Positions 36,276-43,763 of a DNA stretch of 64,000 nt are shown here, in pieces. Source of the stretch: an uncultured Anaerococcus sp. (GTDB lineage: Bacteria > Bacillota > Clostridia > Tissierellales > Peptoniphilaceae). Each line of letters starts with the position of its first letter. Position 1 is the first letter of the stretch. Under the pieces are notes generated by a model, which saw only the letters and a program-made list of their open reading frames with translations, made no database searches and was not told the DNA's origin. The DNA lies in contig CALUCE010000001.1 in assembly GCA_943914475.1 (NCBI GenBank), positions 62,001-126,000 of the forward strand, in the 5' to 3' direction. The position numbers were made by a program, and so were the translations under genes.

Positions 36276-37481
36276 TTAATCTACTAATTCTAAGATTTTT
36301 GAAATTTCTTCAGTTGTCTCTAGGGTTCCAACATAGGAACCTTCTTCATCCCTAACCGGGAAATATCTAATCAAAAATACCTTGTTCCCTTTTTTAAGGA
36401 CCCTGTTTTCTACTTCTTTTTTACCTTCTTTAAAGTCTTTTAGAAGTTGTTCAACAACAGGCACGGCCTTAGGTGGGTGGCAATTTCTTACATCCCTACC
36501 GATTATTGTCCTTGTTCTAGGAAAGACTGGGTTCTTTCCTTCAGAGAAATATACAACCCTATCATCCTTGTCAATAAAGGTGATATCTTGAGGATAAGCA
36601 TTTAACATGGAAATAAGATTCTTGTAGTTAATCTCACCTGATGGGAAGTATATGGTTTCTCCTTCCATTATTTTTGATTTATCTTCTATCTCGTGGGCCT
36701 TGTCAACTCCTTGGCCAGATTTTGCTTTTTCAAGCCAGTTCATGGCATCAGATGGAGATGCGCCTTCTATACCTCCCGAAAAGGCATATCCTATATTTGG
36801 GGAGGCATTTGCTATAGTAATCCATTCTAAGGGTTTAATATTTTTTAAAAGTAGGGGAGAGAGTATATCATTTTCCTTAACAATCATGGATTCTATCTCT
36901 TCTAGAAGGCTATCAATTTTATTTACCAAATCTTCTCCATCTAGGCTGTCATTACTTTCTTTAAACAAGGCTCTTATTTCATCATCCTTGCCCCACATTA
37001 CTTGGCTAGGTCCGTTAACTCCAGCTTTTTCCAAGAAGGGGAAGAAGAGCATTTCTTTTCTTGTGTAATGCTTTATGATCTTAGAAAGCTCCTTAACTTC
37101 AGCCAAGAGATCTATCTTTGTTTTTGGATCGTAAGACTTTCTATAAGCTTCTAGAAGTGGTTTGAAAGTGTCTTTCAAATACAAGCTTAGTCCATAGTTT
37201 TCTTTTCTAAAGATATTTAATGGGTGACCTTCTTCTTGATCGACTTGGTCTAGGGAATGAAGATCTGAAATATTTCCTGTAAATATATCTGCGTGAATAT
37301 TACATAGTCTTTGAATTTCTGAAACTTCCATACCATCGCCTATAAGCTCTGCTTCAAGCTTTGCAATTCCGCTTGATGAAAGATATCCAAAGTTTTCTTT
37401 AAATTCTTCTTTTATAGTGTAAGTGTCTTCACCATCGTGAAGTCTAAGAATCAAATCTTTTAAATTTTCTTTTTGACTCAT
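36276..37481 (-). CDS. DUF438 / hemerythrin-like / PAS domain protein
   Basis: A 401-residue protein with the DUF438 N-terminus (about 8-75), a hemerythrin-like four-helix region (about 85-230; HADIFTGN, HYTRKEMLFFPFLEK) that could hold a di-iron site, and a C-terminal PAS domain (about 285-395; FIDKDDRVVYFSEG, GRDVRNCHPPKAVPVVEQLL). Such proteins are common in anaerobes, are suspected sensors or enzymes of oxygen/NO metabolism, and have no settled function. Ribosome-binding site AAGGAAAGGAA. Its promoter carries the same FNR/CRP-type site as the ric-fprA promoter. Confidence 0.82.
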   Translation of the reverse strand: MSQKENLKDLILRLHDGEDTYTIKEEFKENFGYLSSSGIAKLEAELIGDGMEVSEIQRLCNIHADIFTGNISDLHSLDQVDQEEGHPLNIFRKENYGLSLYLKDTFKPLLEAYRKSYDPKTKIDLLAEVKELSKIIKHYTRKEMLFFPFLEKAGVNGPSQVMWGKDDEIRALFKESNDSLDGEDLVNKIDSLLEEIESMIVKENDILSPLLLKNIKPLEWITIANASPNIGYAFSGGIEGASPSDAMNWLEKAKSGQGVDKAHEIEDKSKIMEGETIYFPSGEINYKNLISMLNAYPQDITFIDKDDRVVYFSEGKNPVFPRTRTIIGRDVRNCHPPKAVPVVEQLLKDFKEGKKEVENRVLKKGNKVFLIRYFPVRDEEGSYVGTLETTEEISKILELVD

Positions 37482-37539
37482 AACTTATTCCTTTCCTTTA
37501 CATGATTTTTTGTAAGATATTTTTATTTTCTGTCTTTAT

Positions 37540-37545
37540 TTTATA
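37540..37545 (-). promoter_or_regulatory. -10 element of the DUF438 gene
   Basis: On the minus strand TATAAA (within TATAAAAT) lies exactly 19 bp downstream of the palindrome at 37565-37580. There is no good -35, as expected for an activator-dependent promoter. Confidence 0.6.
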
Positions 37546-37564
37546 GGAAAGAAATATTAATTTC

Positions 37565-37580
37565 TGTGACTTAGCTTACA
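37565..37580 (-). promoter_or_regulatory. FNR/CRP-family binding site upstream of the DUF438 gene
   Basis: Minus strand TGTAA-N6-TCACA, nine of ten arm positions matching TGTGA-N6-TCACA. The centre is about 40 bp upstream of the predicted start, the class II activator position. A hairpin CTTACA-TTTT-TGTAAG (37575-37590) partly overlaps. Confidence 0.65.
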
Positions 37581-37599
37581 TTTTTGTAAGTTTTTGATA

Positions 37600-38805
37600 T
37601 TATTTATCAAATTTTGACTTTTCTAGTAGTTCTTTAGTGAAATCTACTGTTCCAGCCAAAAATTCATCATCTGGCATCCAAGAAGCCTTCAGTTCTTTGT
37701 CTATAACTTCAAAGCCAGCCTTGGTTAATTCTTCTCTTAAAACCTTGTTTCCTTCTCCAGACCAACCATAGGATCCAAATACTCCAGCAACCTTATCCTT
37801 AAACTTAAGTTCTTGTAAGAAGTGCAACCATCCAGAAACAGTAGTAATAGCAGACCTACCAACGGTGGGGGATCCTACAGCTATGGCCCTTGACTTAAAT
37901 ACTTCTGTCATGATGTCATTTCTATCCATATCAGCTACACTCATAACCTTGGTTCTAGTGTTGGGACTTAATTGTCTTATATCATCTGCAATCTTGTGGG
38001 CTATACTTTGGGTTGCGCCCCACATAGAGTCATAGATGATGGTAATTTGATCTTCCTTGTAGGCATCTGCCCATTCAGCATACTTATTTACTATCTCTAG
38101 GGTATTTTCTCTCCATATAGAACCGTGGCTTGGAGCTATTATATCTATCGGAAGATTCATTCCAACAATTTCTTCTATTTTCTTTTTGGCTAAAGTTGAA
38201 AATGGAGTCAAGATATTAGCATAGTATTTCATAGCTTCCTTCCAAAGAACGGCTTGGTCTGCCTTGTCGTTAAATAATTCGCTTAAGGCATAGTGTTGAC
38301 CAAAGGCATCATTTGAAAATAGGATATTATCACCTGTCATATAAGTAGCCATGGAATCTGGCCAATGAAGCATGGTCATTTCAACAAATACTAATTTTTT
38401 ACCATTTCCAATATCTAGGCTATCTCCAGTTTTTACTGTCCTATAATCCCATTCAGGGTGGTGGTATTGGCCTATCAAAGACTTCTTACCATTGGCAGTA
38501 CAATAAATTGGAGTGTCAGGTATTTCTTTCATTATTTCTGGTAAAGAACCACTATGGTCTGGTTCACCATGGTTTAGAACTATAAAATCTATATCCTTTA
38601 GGTCAATTTCACTCTTAAGATTTTTTACAAATTCTTCTTTGTGAGGAGTCCAAACTGTATCTATCAATACTGTCTTTTCTTCTTGTATCAAGTAGGCATT
38701 TTGGCTTGATCCATTGTGTACTGAATACTCTGATCCATGGAATTCTTCCAATTCCCAATCCATTTTACCAACCCAATAGACATTGTTAAGAACTTTCTTT
38801 TTCAT
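37600..38805 (-). CDS. fprA: Flavodiiron protein (A-type flavoprotein, O2/NO reductase)
   Basis: A 401-residue cytoplasmic enzyme that reduces O2 to water and/or NO to N2O in anaerobes. The beta-lactamase-like domain keeps the di-iron ligands H79, E81, D83 and H84 (HGEPDHSG), H147, D166 and H227. The flavodoxin domain with FMN site begins near residue 253 (YDSMWGATQSIA) and includes AVGSPTVGRSA. There is no C-terminal rubredoxin domain. The start codon overlaps the stop of ric (TAATG), so the two are translated together. Confidence 0.95.
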   Translation of the reverse strand: MKKKVLNNVYWVGKMDWELEEFHGSEYSVHNGSSQNAYLIQEEKTVLIDTVWTPHKEEFVKNLKSEIDLKDIDFIVLNHGEPDHSGSLPEIMKEIPDTPIYCTANGKKSLIGQYHHPEWDYRTVKTGDSLDIGNGKKLVFVEMTMLHWPDSMATYMTGDNILFSNDAFGQHYALSELFNDKADQAVLWKEAMKYYANILTPFSTLAKKKIEEIVGMNLPIDIIAPSHGSIWRENTLEIVNKYAEWADAYKEDQITIIYDSMWGATQSIAHKIADDIRQLSPNTRTKVMSVADMDRNDIMTEVFKSRAIAVGSPTVGRSAITTVSGWLHFLQELKFKDKVAGVFGSYGWSGEGNKVLREELTKAGFEVIDKELKASWMPDDEFLAGTVDFTKELLEKSKFDK

Positions 38806-39506
38806 TATTTTTCCTCGCTTCCTGAGTATTTTTCAAATAGAATCGAATTTTCCTTAAAAATATGAGTGAAAACATCCTTAACCAATACTTCTAGTTTATT
38901 AAAAGTATATTTGTAAGTATTGCATCCATCATCAGGTACTTTGAACCAATTTGTGAGATCTATCATCTCCTTAATTATATACCCGGCCTTTTCGTGATCT
39001 GCTTCCAAGTCTTCAACTTTTTTAATCATTTCATCACTTGGATTTTTGTTGGCAAGCATTAAGGGGAAGGTAACTTTTTCTTCCTTAACAAAGTGTTCTT
39101 CGAGCTCCTTTTTTAAATCAGCAAACAAGCTGTGTAGCTTTAAGAGTTCTTCTCCATGGTTATCATAGTGGACTAGAAGAATCTTATTAAGCTTAGGATC
39201 TATCGTAAAGAGTAAGTCTCTTTCCTTTTGATGGTGGTCTTTTATGATTGAGTCAATCATTTGATCAAGATCTAAATTTTTAAAATCATCTAGATTTATT
39301 TGGCTTTCCTTGCTATCAGAAGATAGGTCTATGTTTTTCTTAATAAGGTCAAGTAGTTCATTTGCGTCTAGGGATTTTTCCTTGGCTACTTCTTCTATAG
39401 TCTTGTAGCCGTTACAGCAATAGTCTATTTTTACCTTATTAAAAAAATCCATCATTTTGTTATCAGTTTTAACGATTTCTTCAATTTTAGTATCAATTCC
39501 TATCAT
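38805..39506 (-). CDS. ric: Iron-sulfur cluster repair di-iron protein (RIC/ScdA)
   Basis: The RIC family (YtfE/ScdA) repairs Fe-S clusters damaged by NO or oxidants. The 233-residue protein has the N-terminal DUF542 region with the signature IDYCCNG (C30-C31) and a C-terminal hemerythrin domain with scattered His/Glu ligands (DHHQKERDLL, HYDNHGEELLKLHSLF, HFVKEEKVTFPLM, DHEKAGYI, HIFKENSILFEKY). Ribosome-binding site AAAGGAGGC. It heads a two-gene unit with fprA, behind an FNR/CRP-type site. Confidence 0.94.
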   Translation of the reverse strand: MIGIDTKIEEIVKTDNKMMDFFNKVKIDYCCNGYKTIEEVAKEKSLDANELLDLIKKNIDLSSDSKESQINLDDFKNLDLDQMIDSIIKDHHQKERDLLFTIDPKLNKILLVHYDNHGEELLKLHSLFADLKKELEEHFVKEEKVTFPLMLANKNPSDEMIKKVEDLEADHEKAGYIIKEMIDLTNWFKVPDDGCNTYKYTFNKLEVLVKDVFTHIFKENSILFEKYSGSEEK

Positions 39507-39536
39507 ATATGCCTCCTTTTCTTATCCTATTTACAT

Positions 39537-39542
39537 TTTATA
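39537..39542 (-). promoter_or_regulatory. -10 element of ric-fprA
   Basis: On the minus strand TATAAA (within TATAAAAT) lies 19 bp after the palindrome at 39562-39577. A 7-bp inverted repeat ATCCTAT/ATAGGAT (39524-39530 and 39540-39546) straddles it and could be a second regulatory site. Confidence 0.6.
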
Positions 39543-39561
39543 GGATTAAGGATTGGTTTTC

Positions 39562-39577
39562 TGTGCTTACTATCACA
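39562..39577 (-). promoter_or_regulatory. FNR/CRP-family binding site upstream of ric-fprA
   Basis: Minus strand TGTGA-N6-GCACA, nine of ten arm positions matching TGTGA-N6-TCACA, just past the stop of the regulator gene. Spacing to the -10 is identical to that at the DUF438 promoter, and both sites continue with GAAA. Confidence 0.68.
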
Positions 39578-39580
39578 AAT

Positions 39581-40267
39581 CTAAATATTTGTTAATTCAG
39601 CAAGAGCTGGCATATTTTTTATTTTGATTTTTTTGTAGGTTATAGATTCTATAAGTCCTTCTTTTTGAAGTTGGCTAAGCTTTCTTGAAACAGTTTCTCT
39701 GCTGATATTTATAGATGATGCTATAGTTTCTTGATTTAACTCTATGATGTCTGACTCAATTAGCTTTGATCTAAATACTAAAAATGCAGCCAGACGTTTT
39801 TGAGAATCTTTTATAGAAAGAATTTCCAAAAGCTTTTGAGCTTCATAGAGTTTTTCACTGAGATTATTTATCATCTTAATAGAAAACTGCGAATCTTTAA
39901 CGAGAAGATTCTTAAGGACATTCTTATCTATAGTACAGATTCCTGTATTTTCCATGGCTATACCATTGGCTTCGTATTTTTTATCTATAAATATAGAGTC
40001 ATCACCAAGAATATCGCCTTCAACATAGATATTACCTATATATTCCTTACCATTTTCATCATAGGTGCTAGTTTTAATCCTACCATGTCTTATGATTAAT
40101 ATTTTTTCTATAGGGTCATTTTGGTGGAAGATAGTGTCTCCCTTTTCGTATTCATCATGGATTGATGTTAAATATATACTTTTGGCTTGGTCTACGCCTA
40201 GTTCTTTAAATAGTTTGACTTTTGAAAGGCACATCCCATGACCATTACATTCTTTACATATGCGCAT
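39581..40267 (-). CDS. Crp/Fnr family regulator with FNR-type cysteine cluster
   Basis: A 228-residue regulator. The N-terminus has C4, C7 and C13 (CX2CX5C, the same spacing as C20/C23/C29 of E. coli FNR), and a fourth cysteine C111 lies where FNR C122 would be, so an oxygen-labile [4Fe-4S] cluster is likely. The cyclic-nucleotide-fold domain spans about 25-140. The helix-turn-helix recognition segment ISRETVSRKL (R190, E191, S194, R195) combines the CRP arginine with the FNR ExxSR. It is well placed to control ric-fprA and the DUF438 gene. Ribosome-binding site AAAGGAGG. Confidence 0.9.
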   Translation of the reverse strand: MRICKECNGHGMCLSKVKLFKELGVDQAKSIYLTSIHDEYEKGDTIFHQNDPIEKILIIRHGRIKTSTYDENGKEYIGNIYVEGDILGDDSIFIDKKYEANGIAMENTGICTIDKNVLKNLLVKDSQFSIKMINNLSEKLYEAQKLLEILSIKDSQKRLAAFLVFRSKLIESDIIELNQETIASSINISRETVSRKLSQLQKEGLIESITYKKIKIKNMPALAELTNI

Positions 40268-40291
40268 ATAAAACCTCCTTTAGCTAATTAG

Positions 40292-40319
40292 ATTATAATA
40301 AATTTTTTGGATTTTACAA
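40292..40319 (-). promoter_or_regulatory. Promoter of the FNR-like regulator gene
   Basis: Minus strand TTGTAA (40319-40314), 16-bp spacer, TATAAT (40297-40292). No palindrome of the TGTGA type is seen here, so strong autoregulation is not evident. Confidence 0.55.
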
Positions 40320-40359
40320 ACGTCCTGATAAAGAAAAAATAATATATTTATATAGGATA

Positions 40360-40368
40360 TGATATAAT
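40360..40368 (+). promoter_or_regulatory. Extended -10 promoter of the small anchored-protein gene
   Basis: TGA followed by TATAAT (40363-40368), divergent from the regulator promoter. Confidence 0.5.
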
Positions 40369-40430
40369 TTAATTGGTAAAGATATAGGAAAAATATTTTA
40401 CTTTGTCTTAATAGAAATGTAGGTGATTTT

Positions 40431-40883
40431 ATGTTTAAGAGAAAGAGAGTCTTGCTTGTAAGTGGACTGGTAATTTTCTTTGCAATACTGATATCATTAG
40501 TAATTGATAGACCCAAGGGTCCAAAGGATGATTTTGACTTAAAATATTTTTATAAGACTGAAAAAATTTATGAGTCAGAAATAGCCTTTGGCAATGACTA
40601 CTTTGACATCTATAAACTAGAATCAAGAAAAGTTGACAAGAGAAAAGAAGAAAAGCCATTGGATAGTACATATTTTGAAAAAATAGATGGACTTAGTCAT
40701 ATGATAAAGTCATCGGGCAGTGAGCTAGGATCTAGTAAAGATTTTCTAGATTCTTTAAAATCCTTAGAAGAAAAGGATACTAGTCTTTACTATTTTACAG
40801 AGGATGAGACTAAGGGTCACAAGCTTATCTATATTTATAATCCTAATGATGAACGTGGCTTTGCCTTTGACCTACAAATATAA
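40431..40883 (+). CDS. Membrane-anchored protein of unknown function
   Basis: I do not recognise this 150-residue protein. It starts with a basic stretch (MFKRKR) and one hydrophobic helix (about 7-24), then has a polar, Lys/Asp/Glu-rich extracytoplasmic part. Short predicted strands include SEIAFGNDYFDIYKLES and KLIYIYNPNDERGFAFDLQI. No lipobox cysteine follows the helix, so it is probably an uncleaved anchor. Ribosome-binding site AGGTGA, own promoter and own terminator make it monocistronic. It lies between the FNR-like regulator and a signalling unit, but nothing ties it to either. Confidence 0.75.
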   Translation: MFKRKRVLLVSGLVIFFAILISLVIDRPKGPKDDFDLKYFYKTEKIYESEIAFGNDYFDIYKLESRKVDKRKEEKPLDSTYFEKIDGLSHMIKSSGSELGSSKDFLDSLKSLEEKDTSLYYFTEDETKGHKLIYIYNPNDERGFAFDLQI

Positions 40884-40891
40884 AAATAATG

Positions 40892-40943
40892 CCTGGGAAT
40901 CCAAACTAAACTATAAAATTTAGCTTGGATTCCCAGGTTTTTT
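40892..40943. terminator. Terminator between the anchored protein and the histidine kinase
   Basis: CCTGGGAATCCAA (40892-40904) pairs perfectly with TTGGATTCCCAGG (40925-40937), with an inner CTAAA/TTTAG pairing, then TTTTTT. It probably also ends the minus-strand kinase gene. Confidence 0.92.
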
Positions 40944-40954
40944 CATAAATAAAT

Positions 40955-41848
40955 TTACTTATTAAATATTATAGTTAAAATGAAGCTATCTTCTTTGACC
41001 TTGGCAGCAATTGAGCCACCTAGCTTTTTAACTAGTCCCTTTGTTATAGAAAGACCAAGACCTGTAGAAGATGAATTTCTTGACTTATCACCCTTATAGA
41101 ATTCTTTAAATAGATTTTCTTCAGAGATTTTCTCATCTGGCCTAATCTTATTAGAAGCCATAAAGATAACTTGATTTTCAGTTTCTTTTAAAGATAGGAC
41201 TAAGGGATTTTCGCCATGTTCAAGGATATTTTTGTAAATGTTTTGAAAAATTCTTTCTAGGGCATCCTTGTTGCCCTTAATGAAGATATCTTTTTCTGGG
41301 AAATCTACCCTTGGCTCCATATCTTTTTTAACAAAATCTTCATAGAAGGATAAAAGGGTTTCTGTGCCAAGTTTTTTAAGGTTTACTTCTTCTATATCAA
41401 GCTTGTATTCTTCTTCCTGTAGTTTTACGAAGGTGAAAAGTTGATCAAGAATTTTATTTAGGCTTTTAATACGGTTGGCCATGATATTAAGGTATTTTTC
41501 CTTATCTTCTGGATTATCTACCTTTGATAAAAGCTGCAGATATCCATCAAGGGAGGTGAGGGGTGTTCTTATATCATGGGAAAGTCCCGTAATAGTTGCC
41601 TGTAAGTTTTTTTCGTTTAAGATATAGGTCTTTTCTTTTTGGTGAAAGCTATCTAGAAAATTATTGATATTTTGACTTAAATTCTTAAAAGCTTTGATCC
41701 TAAAGGAAGTTTCTATCCTCATTTGGCTTTTGTTTTTTGCTAAAAATTCCAAGCTTTTGGATATATCCTTGGCTTCATTTATAGTCAAAATATTTACTAG
41801 TATAGACCCTGCTAGGGCTAGTATCAGAATTATTATTATAGCTTTCAT
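40955..41848 (-). CDS. Sensor histidine kinase with one short membrane anchor
   Basis: A 297-residue kinase with a single N-terminal helix (about 2-22) and no real extracytoplasmic sensor domain. The HisKA segment is SHDIRTPLTSL with phospho-acceptor H91. The ATPase domain has N-box QNIYKNILEHG and G-box STGLGLSITKG. The lack of a sensor loop suggests it reads the state of the neighbouring ABC transporter inside the membrane. It is the last gene of the unit RR, ATPase, permease, kinase, 20 bases after the permease. Confidence 0.92.
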   Translation of the reverse strand: MKAIIIILILALAGSILVNILTINEAKDISKSLEFLAKNKSQMRIETSFRIKAFKNLSQNINNFLDSFHQKEKTYILNEKNLQATITGLSHDIRTPLTSLDGYLQLLSKVDNPEDKEKYLNIMANRIKSLNKILDQLFTFVKLQEEEYKLDIEEVNLKKLGTETLLSFYEDFVKKDMEPRVDFPEKDIFIKGNKDALERIFQNIYKNILEHGENPLVLSLKETENQVIFMASNKIRPDEKISEENLFKEFYKGDKSRNSSSTGLGLSITKGLVKKLGGSIAAKVKEDSFILTIIFNK

Positions 41849-41868
41849 AAAAACTCCTCTTTATATGA

Positions 41869-42720
41869 CTAGATGTCTTTTTTCTTTATTATAGCAGAAG
41901 AAGCTAGTAAGGAGATAAGGATAATCACAAAACCTACAATAAGAGATCTTGTAAGCTCTGCATTTGTTGAAGCAAAACTTGTGCCTATGATATTTCCAAT
42001 ATTTAGGTAGTTACCTAAGTAAAAGTCTTCAGGTAAATTAATAAATAAGTTTAGAAAATTTGTGCCCATACCAAGTAGGAAATTAAAGAAGATAGTAGGG
42101 TAAAGCATGCTAACCATCAAAGTTTTTGAGCTAGACCTAGTAATATTTGCTATCAAAAGTATAAAACTTAGATAAGATAGGTGGGAGAATAATTCTACCA
42201 AGAGAATCTTAAATAGTCTTTTATAGTCTGAAAAAACAAACATCCCGTCATTTATATGTGGTGTGGCAAGGGTTAAAATTATTGCTGCTATAATAAAACT
42301 TACTATTACATATAGACTTGCTGTTATAAAACTTGCGAATACATATGAGGATTTATTTTTGGTCATGCCCAGGAAATTTTTGACAAAGCCATGAGAATAG
42401 GGACTTGTAAAAAATATAGATCCAAATACTATCAAAAATATTAGGTAGGTAGATTGTGAAAATCCTGATATTATAAATTCCTCTCCAGAATCTGAAAGCT
42501 TATCCATTTCTTCTGAGTCTATATTAACATATACATTTGTTCCATTTTCATAAGTCTTATCTTCCATAGTTTGACTAGGAGGTATTTCTTCCATATTTCT
42601 TGTAGTATAGTCTACCAGGCCTATCATAACTCCAAAGGATAATATTACTGCAAAGAAGATTATGAAAGTTGATTTTGTTTTTATTAGGCGGCTTATTTCC
42701 ATTCTTATTAAATTTAACAT
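41869..42720 (-). CDS. ABC transporter permease (ABC-2 like)
   Basis: A 283-residue membrane protein with about six helices: one near the N-terminus (about 18-38), a soluble loop with charged residues (about 45-85), then five helices. This is the layout of permeases of bacteriocin/antimicrobial-peptide immunity transporters of the LanFEG type, but the substrate is not identifiable. It is 10 bases after the ATPase gene and precedes the kinase. Confidence 0.82.
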   Translation of the reverse strand: MLNLIRMEISRLIKTKSTFIIFFAVILSFGVMIGLVDYTTRNMEEIPPSQTMEDKTYENGTNVYVNIDSEEMDKLSDSGEEFIISGFSQSTYLIFLIVFGSIFFTSPYSHGFVKNFLGMTKNKSSYVFASFITASLYVIVSFIIAAIILTLATPHINDGMFVFSDYKRLFKILLVELFSHLSYLSFILLIANITRSSSKTLMVSMLYPTIFFNFLLGMGTNFLNLFINLPEDFYLGNYLNIGNIIGTSFASTNAELTRSLIVGFVIILISLLASSAIIKKKDI

Positions 42721-42730
42721 GGCATACTCC

Positions 42731-43633
42731 TTATTTTGCTAGTAAGTTCATATAATAATCTTCCAAAGATCCTGAGTGGATATTTATATAGGATATTTTG
42801 ATATCCTCTTTTTTTAAGATATCAATTATCCTGTCTATAAGGTTTGGATTTTGGTAGATGTGGAAGGTTTCTTTGTCTATTAATTTAAAGGAGTTTATAC
42901 CATTTTCCTCCAAAAGAGTGCAAGTTCTTTGAGGATTGTTGGTTATAAGCTCTATCCTATCCTTGGTTTTTTCTTCAAGTTCTTCTTTGCTGAAGTTTGC
43001 TAGCAAAGTTCCATGGTCTATTATGGCGAAGTTTGTTGCAATTTTTGCAAGTTCATCAAGGATATGGCTTGATATTAGGAAGGTCATATTTTTCTCCATA
43101 TTTAGTCTGTAAACCAAGTCTCTTACTTCCATAATACCTTGAGGATCAAGTCCGTTTATAGGTTCGTCAAGAATTAGTATATCTGGATCACCTATTAGGG
43201 CAAGTCCTATACCAAGTCTTTGTTTCATACCTAAAGAGAAGTCTTTAACCTTTTTCTTTCCTACCTTAGAAAGTCCTATTAGGTCTAAAGTTTCACCTAT
43301 ATAGGAATTTCCCCTAAGCCCTAAAGACTTGCCCTTTAAGAGAAGATTATCTTGGGCTGTCATATTTGGATAGGAGCCAACATTTTCTATTAGGGATGAA
43401 ACCCTAGTTCTAGCCTTGTAGTTTTCGTTTTTCTCGTAGCCAAATATTTTATAGGAACCAGAGCTGGGGCTTGCAAGATTTGAAATAATTTTCATAAAGG
43501 TGGTTTTGCCAGCGCCATTTCTTCCTATCAATCCATAGATATCTCCCTGGTTTATAGTTAGGGATAATTCATTGACTGCCTTGTAGTTATCAAAAGTTTT
43601 TGTAAGCTTATAAGTTTCAATTATCGGATTCAT
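42731..43633 (-). CDS. ABC transporter ATP-binding protein
   Basis: A 300-residue ATPase with Walker A GRNGAGKTT (37-45), signature FSLGMKQRLGIG and Walker B ILILDEPINGLDPQ. The ATPase core resembles those of lantibiotic-protection and Na/antibiotic exporters. The frame is open five codons further upstream, but the start at 43633 has AAAGGA at the right distance. Together with the permease it is likely an export or immunity pump under the adjacent two-component system. Confidence 0.9.
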   Translation of the reverse strand: MNPIIETYKLTKTFDNYKAVNELSLTINQGDIYGLIGRNGAGKTTFMKIISNLASPSSGSYKIFGYEKNENYKARTRVSSLIENVGSYPNMTAQDNLLLKGKSLGLRGNSYIGETLDLIGLSKVGKKKVKDFSLGMKQRLGIGLALIGDPDILILDEPINGLDPQGIMEVRDLVYRLNMEKNMTFLISSHILDELAKIATNFAIIDHGTLLANFSKEELEEKTKDRIELITNNPQRTCTLLEENGINSFKLIDKETFHIYQNPNLIDRIIDILKKEDIKISYINIHSGSLEDYYMNLLAK

Positions 43634-43723
43634 ACTTTTTCCTTTCATTTTTTTCTTTCTGATTTAATAATAGACCCTAAATCTTTATAAAAAAGAAATA
43701 AAGTATAAAGAAATCATAAAGAT

Positions 43724-43763
43724 TAAAAAACTCAGCAAAAAAGTCCTACTTATTTGCTAAGTT
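43724..43763 (-). terminator. Terminator/attenuator overlapping the end of the response regulator gene
   Basis: On the minus strand AACTTAGCAAA (43763-43753) pairs with TTTGCTGAGTT (43739-43729), with one wobble pair, and is followed by TTTTTT. The stem uses the last coding bases of the regulator, so it would limit read-through into the ABC genes. Confidence 0.7.

Noticed and set aside
37593..37612. TTTGATA/TATCAAA inverted repeat at the fprA stop as an FNR TTGAT-N4-ATCAA box
   Set aside because: The spacer is too long for an FNR box (7 between TTGAT and ATCAA), it overlaps the end of fprA and is not at a useful distance from the next -10. The TGTGA-type sites fit better.
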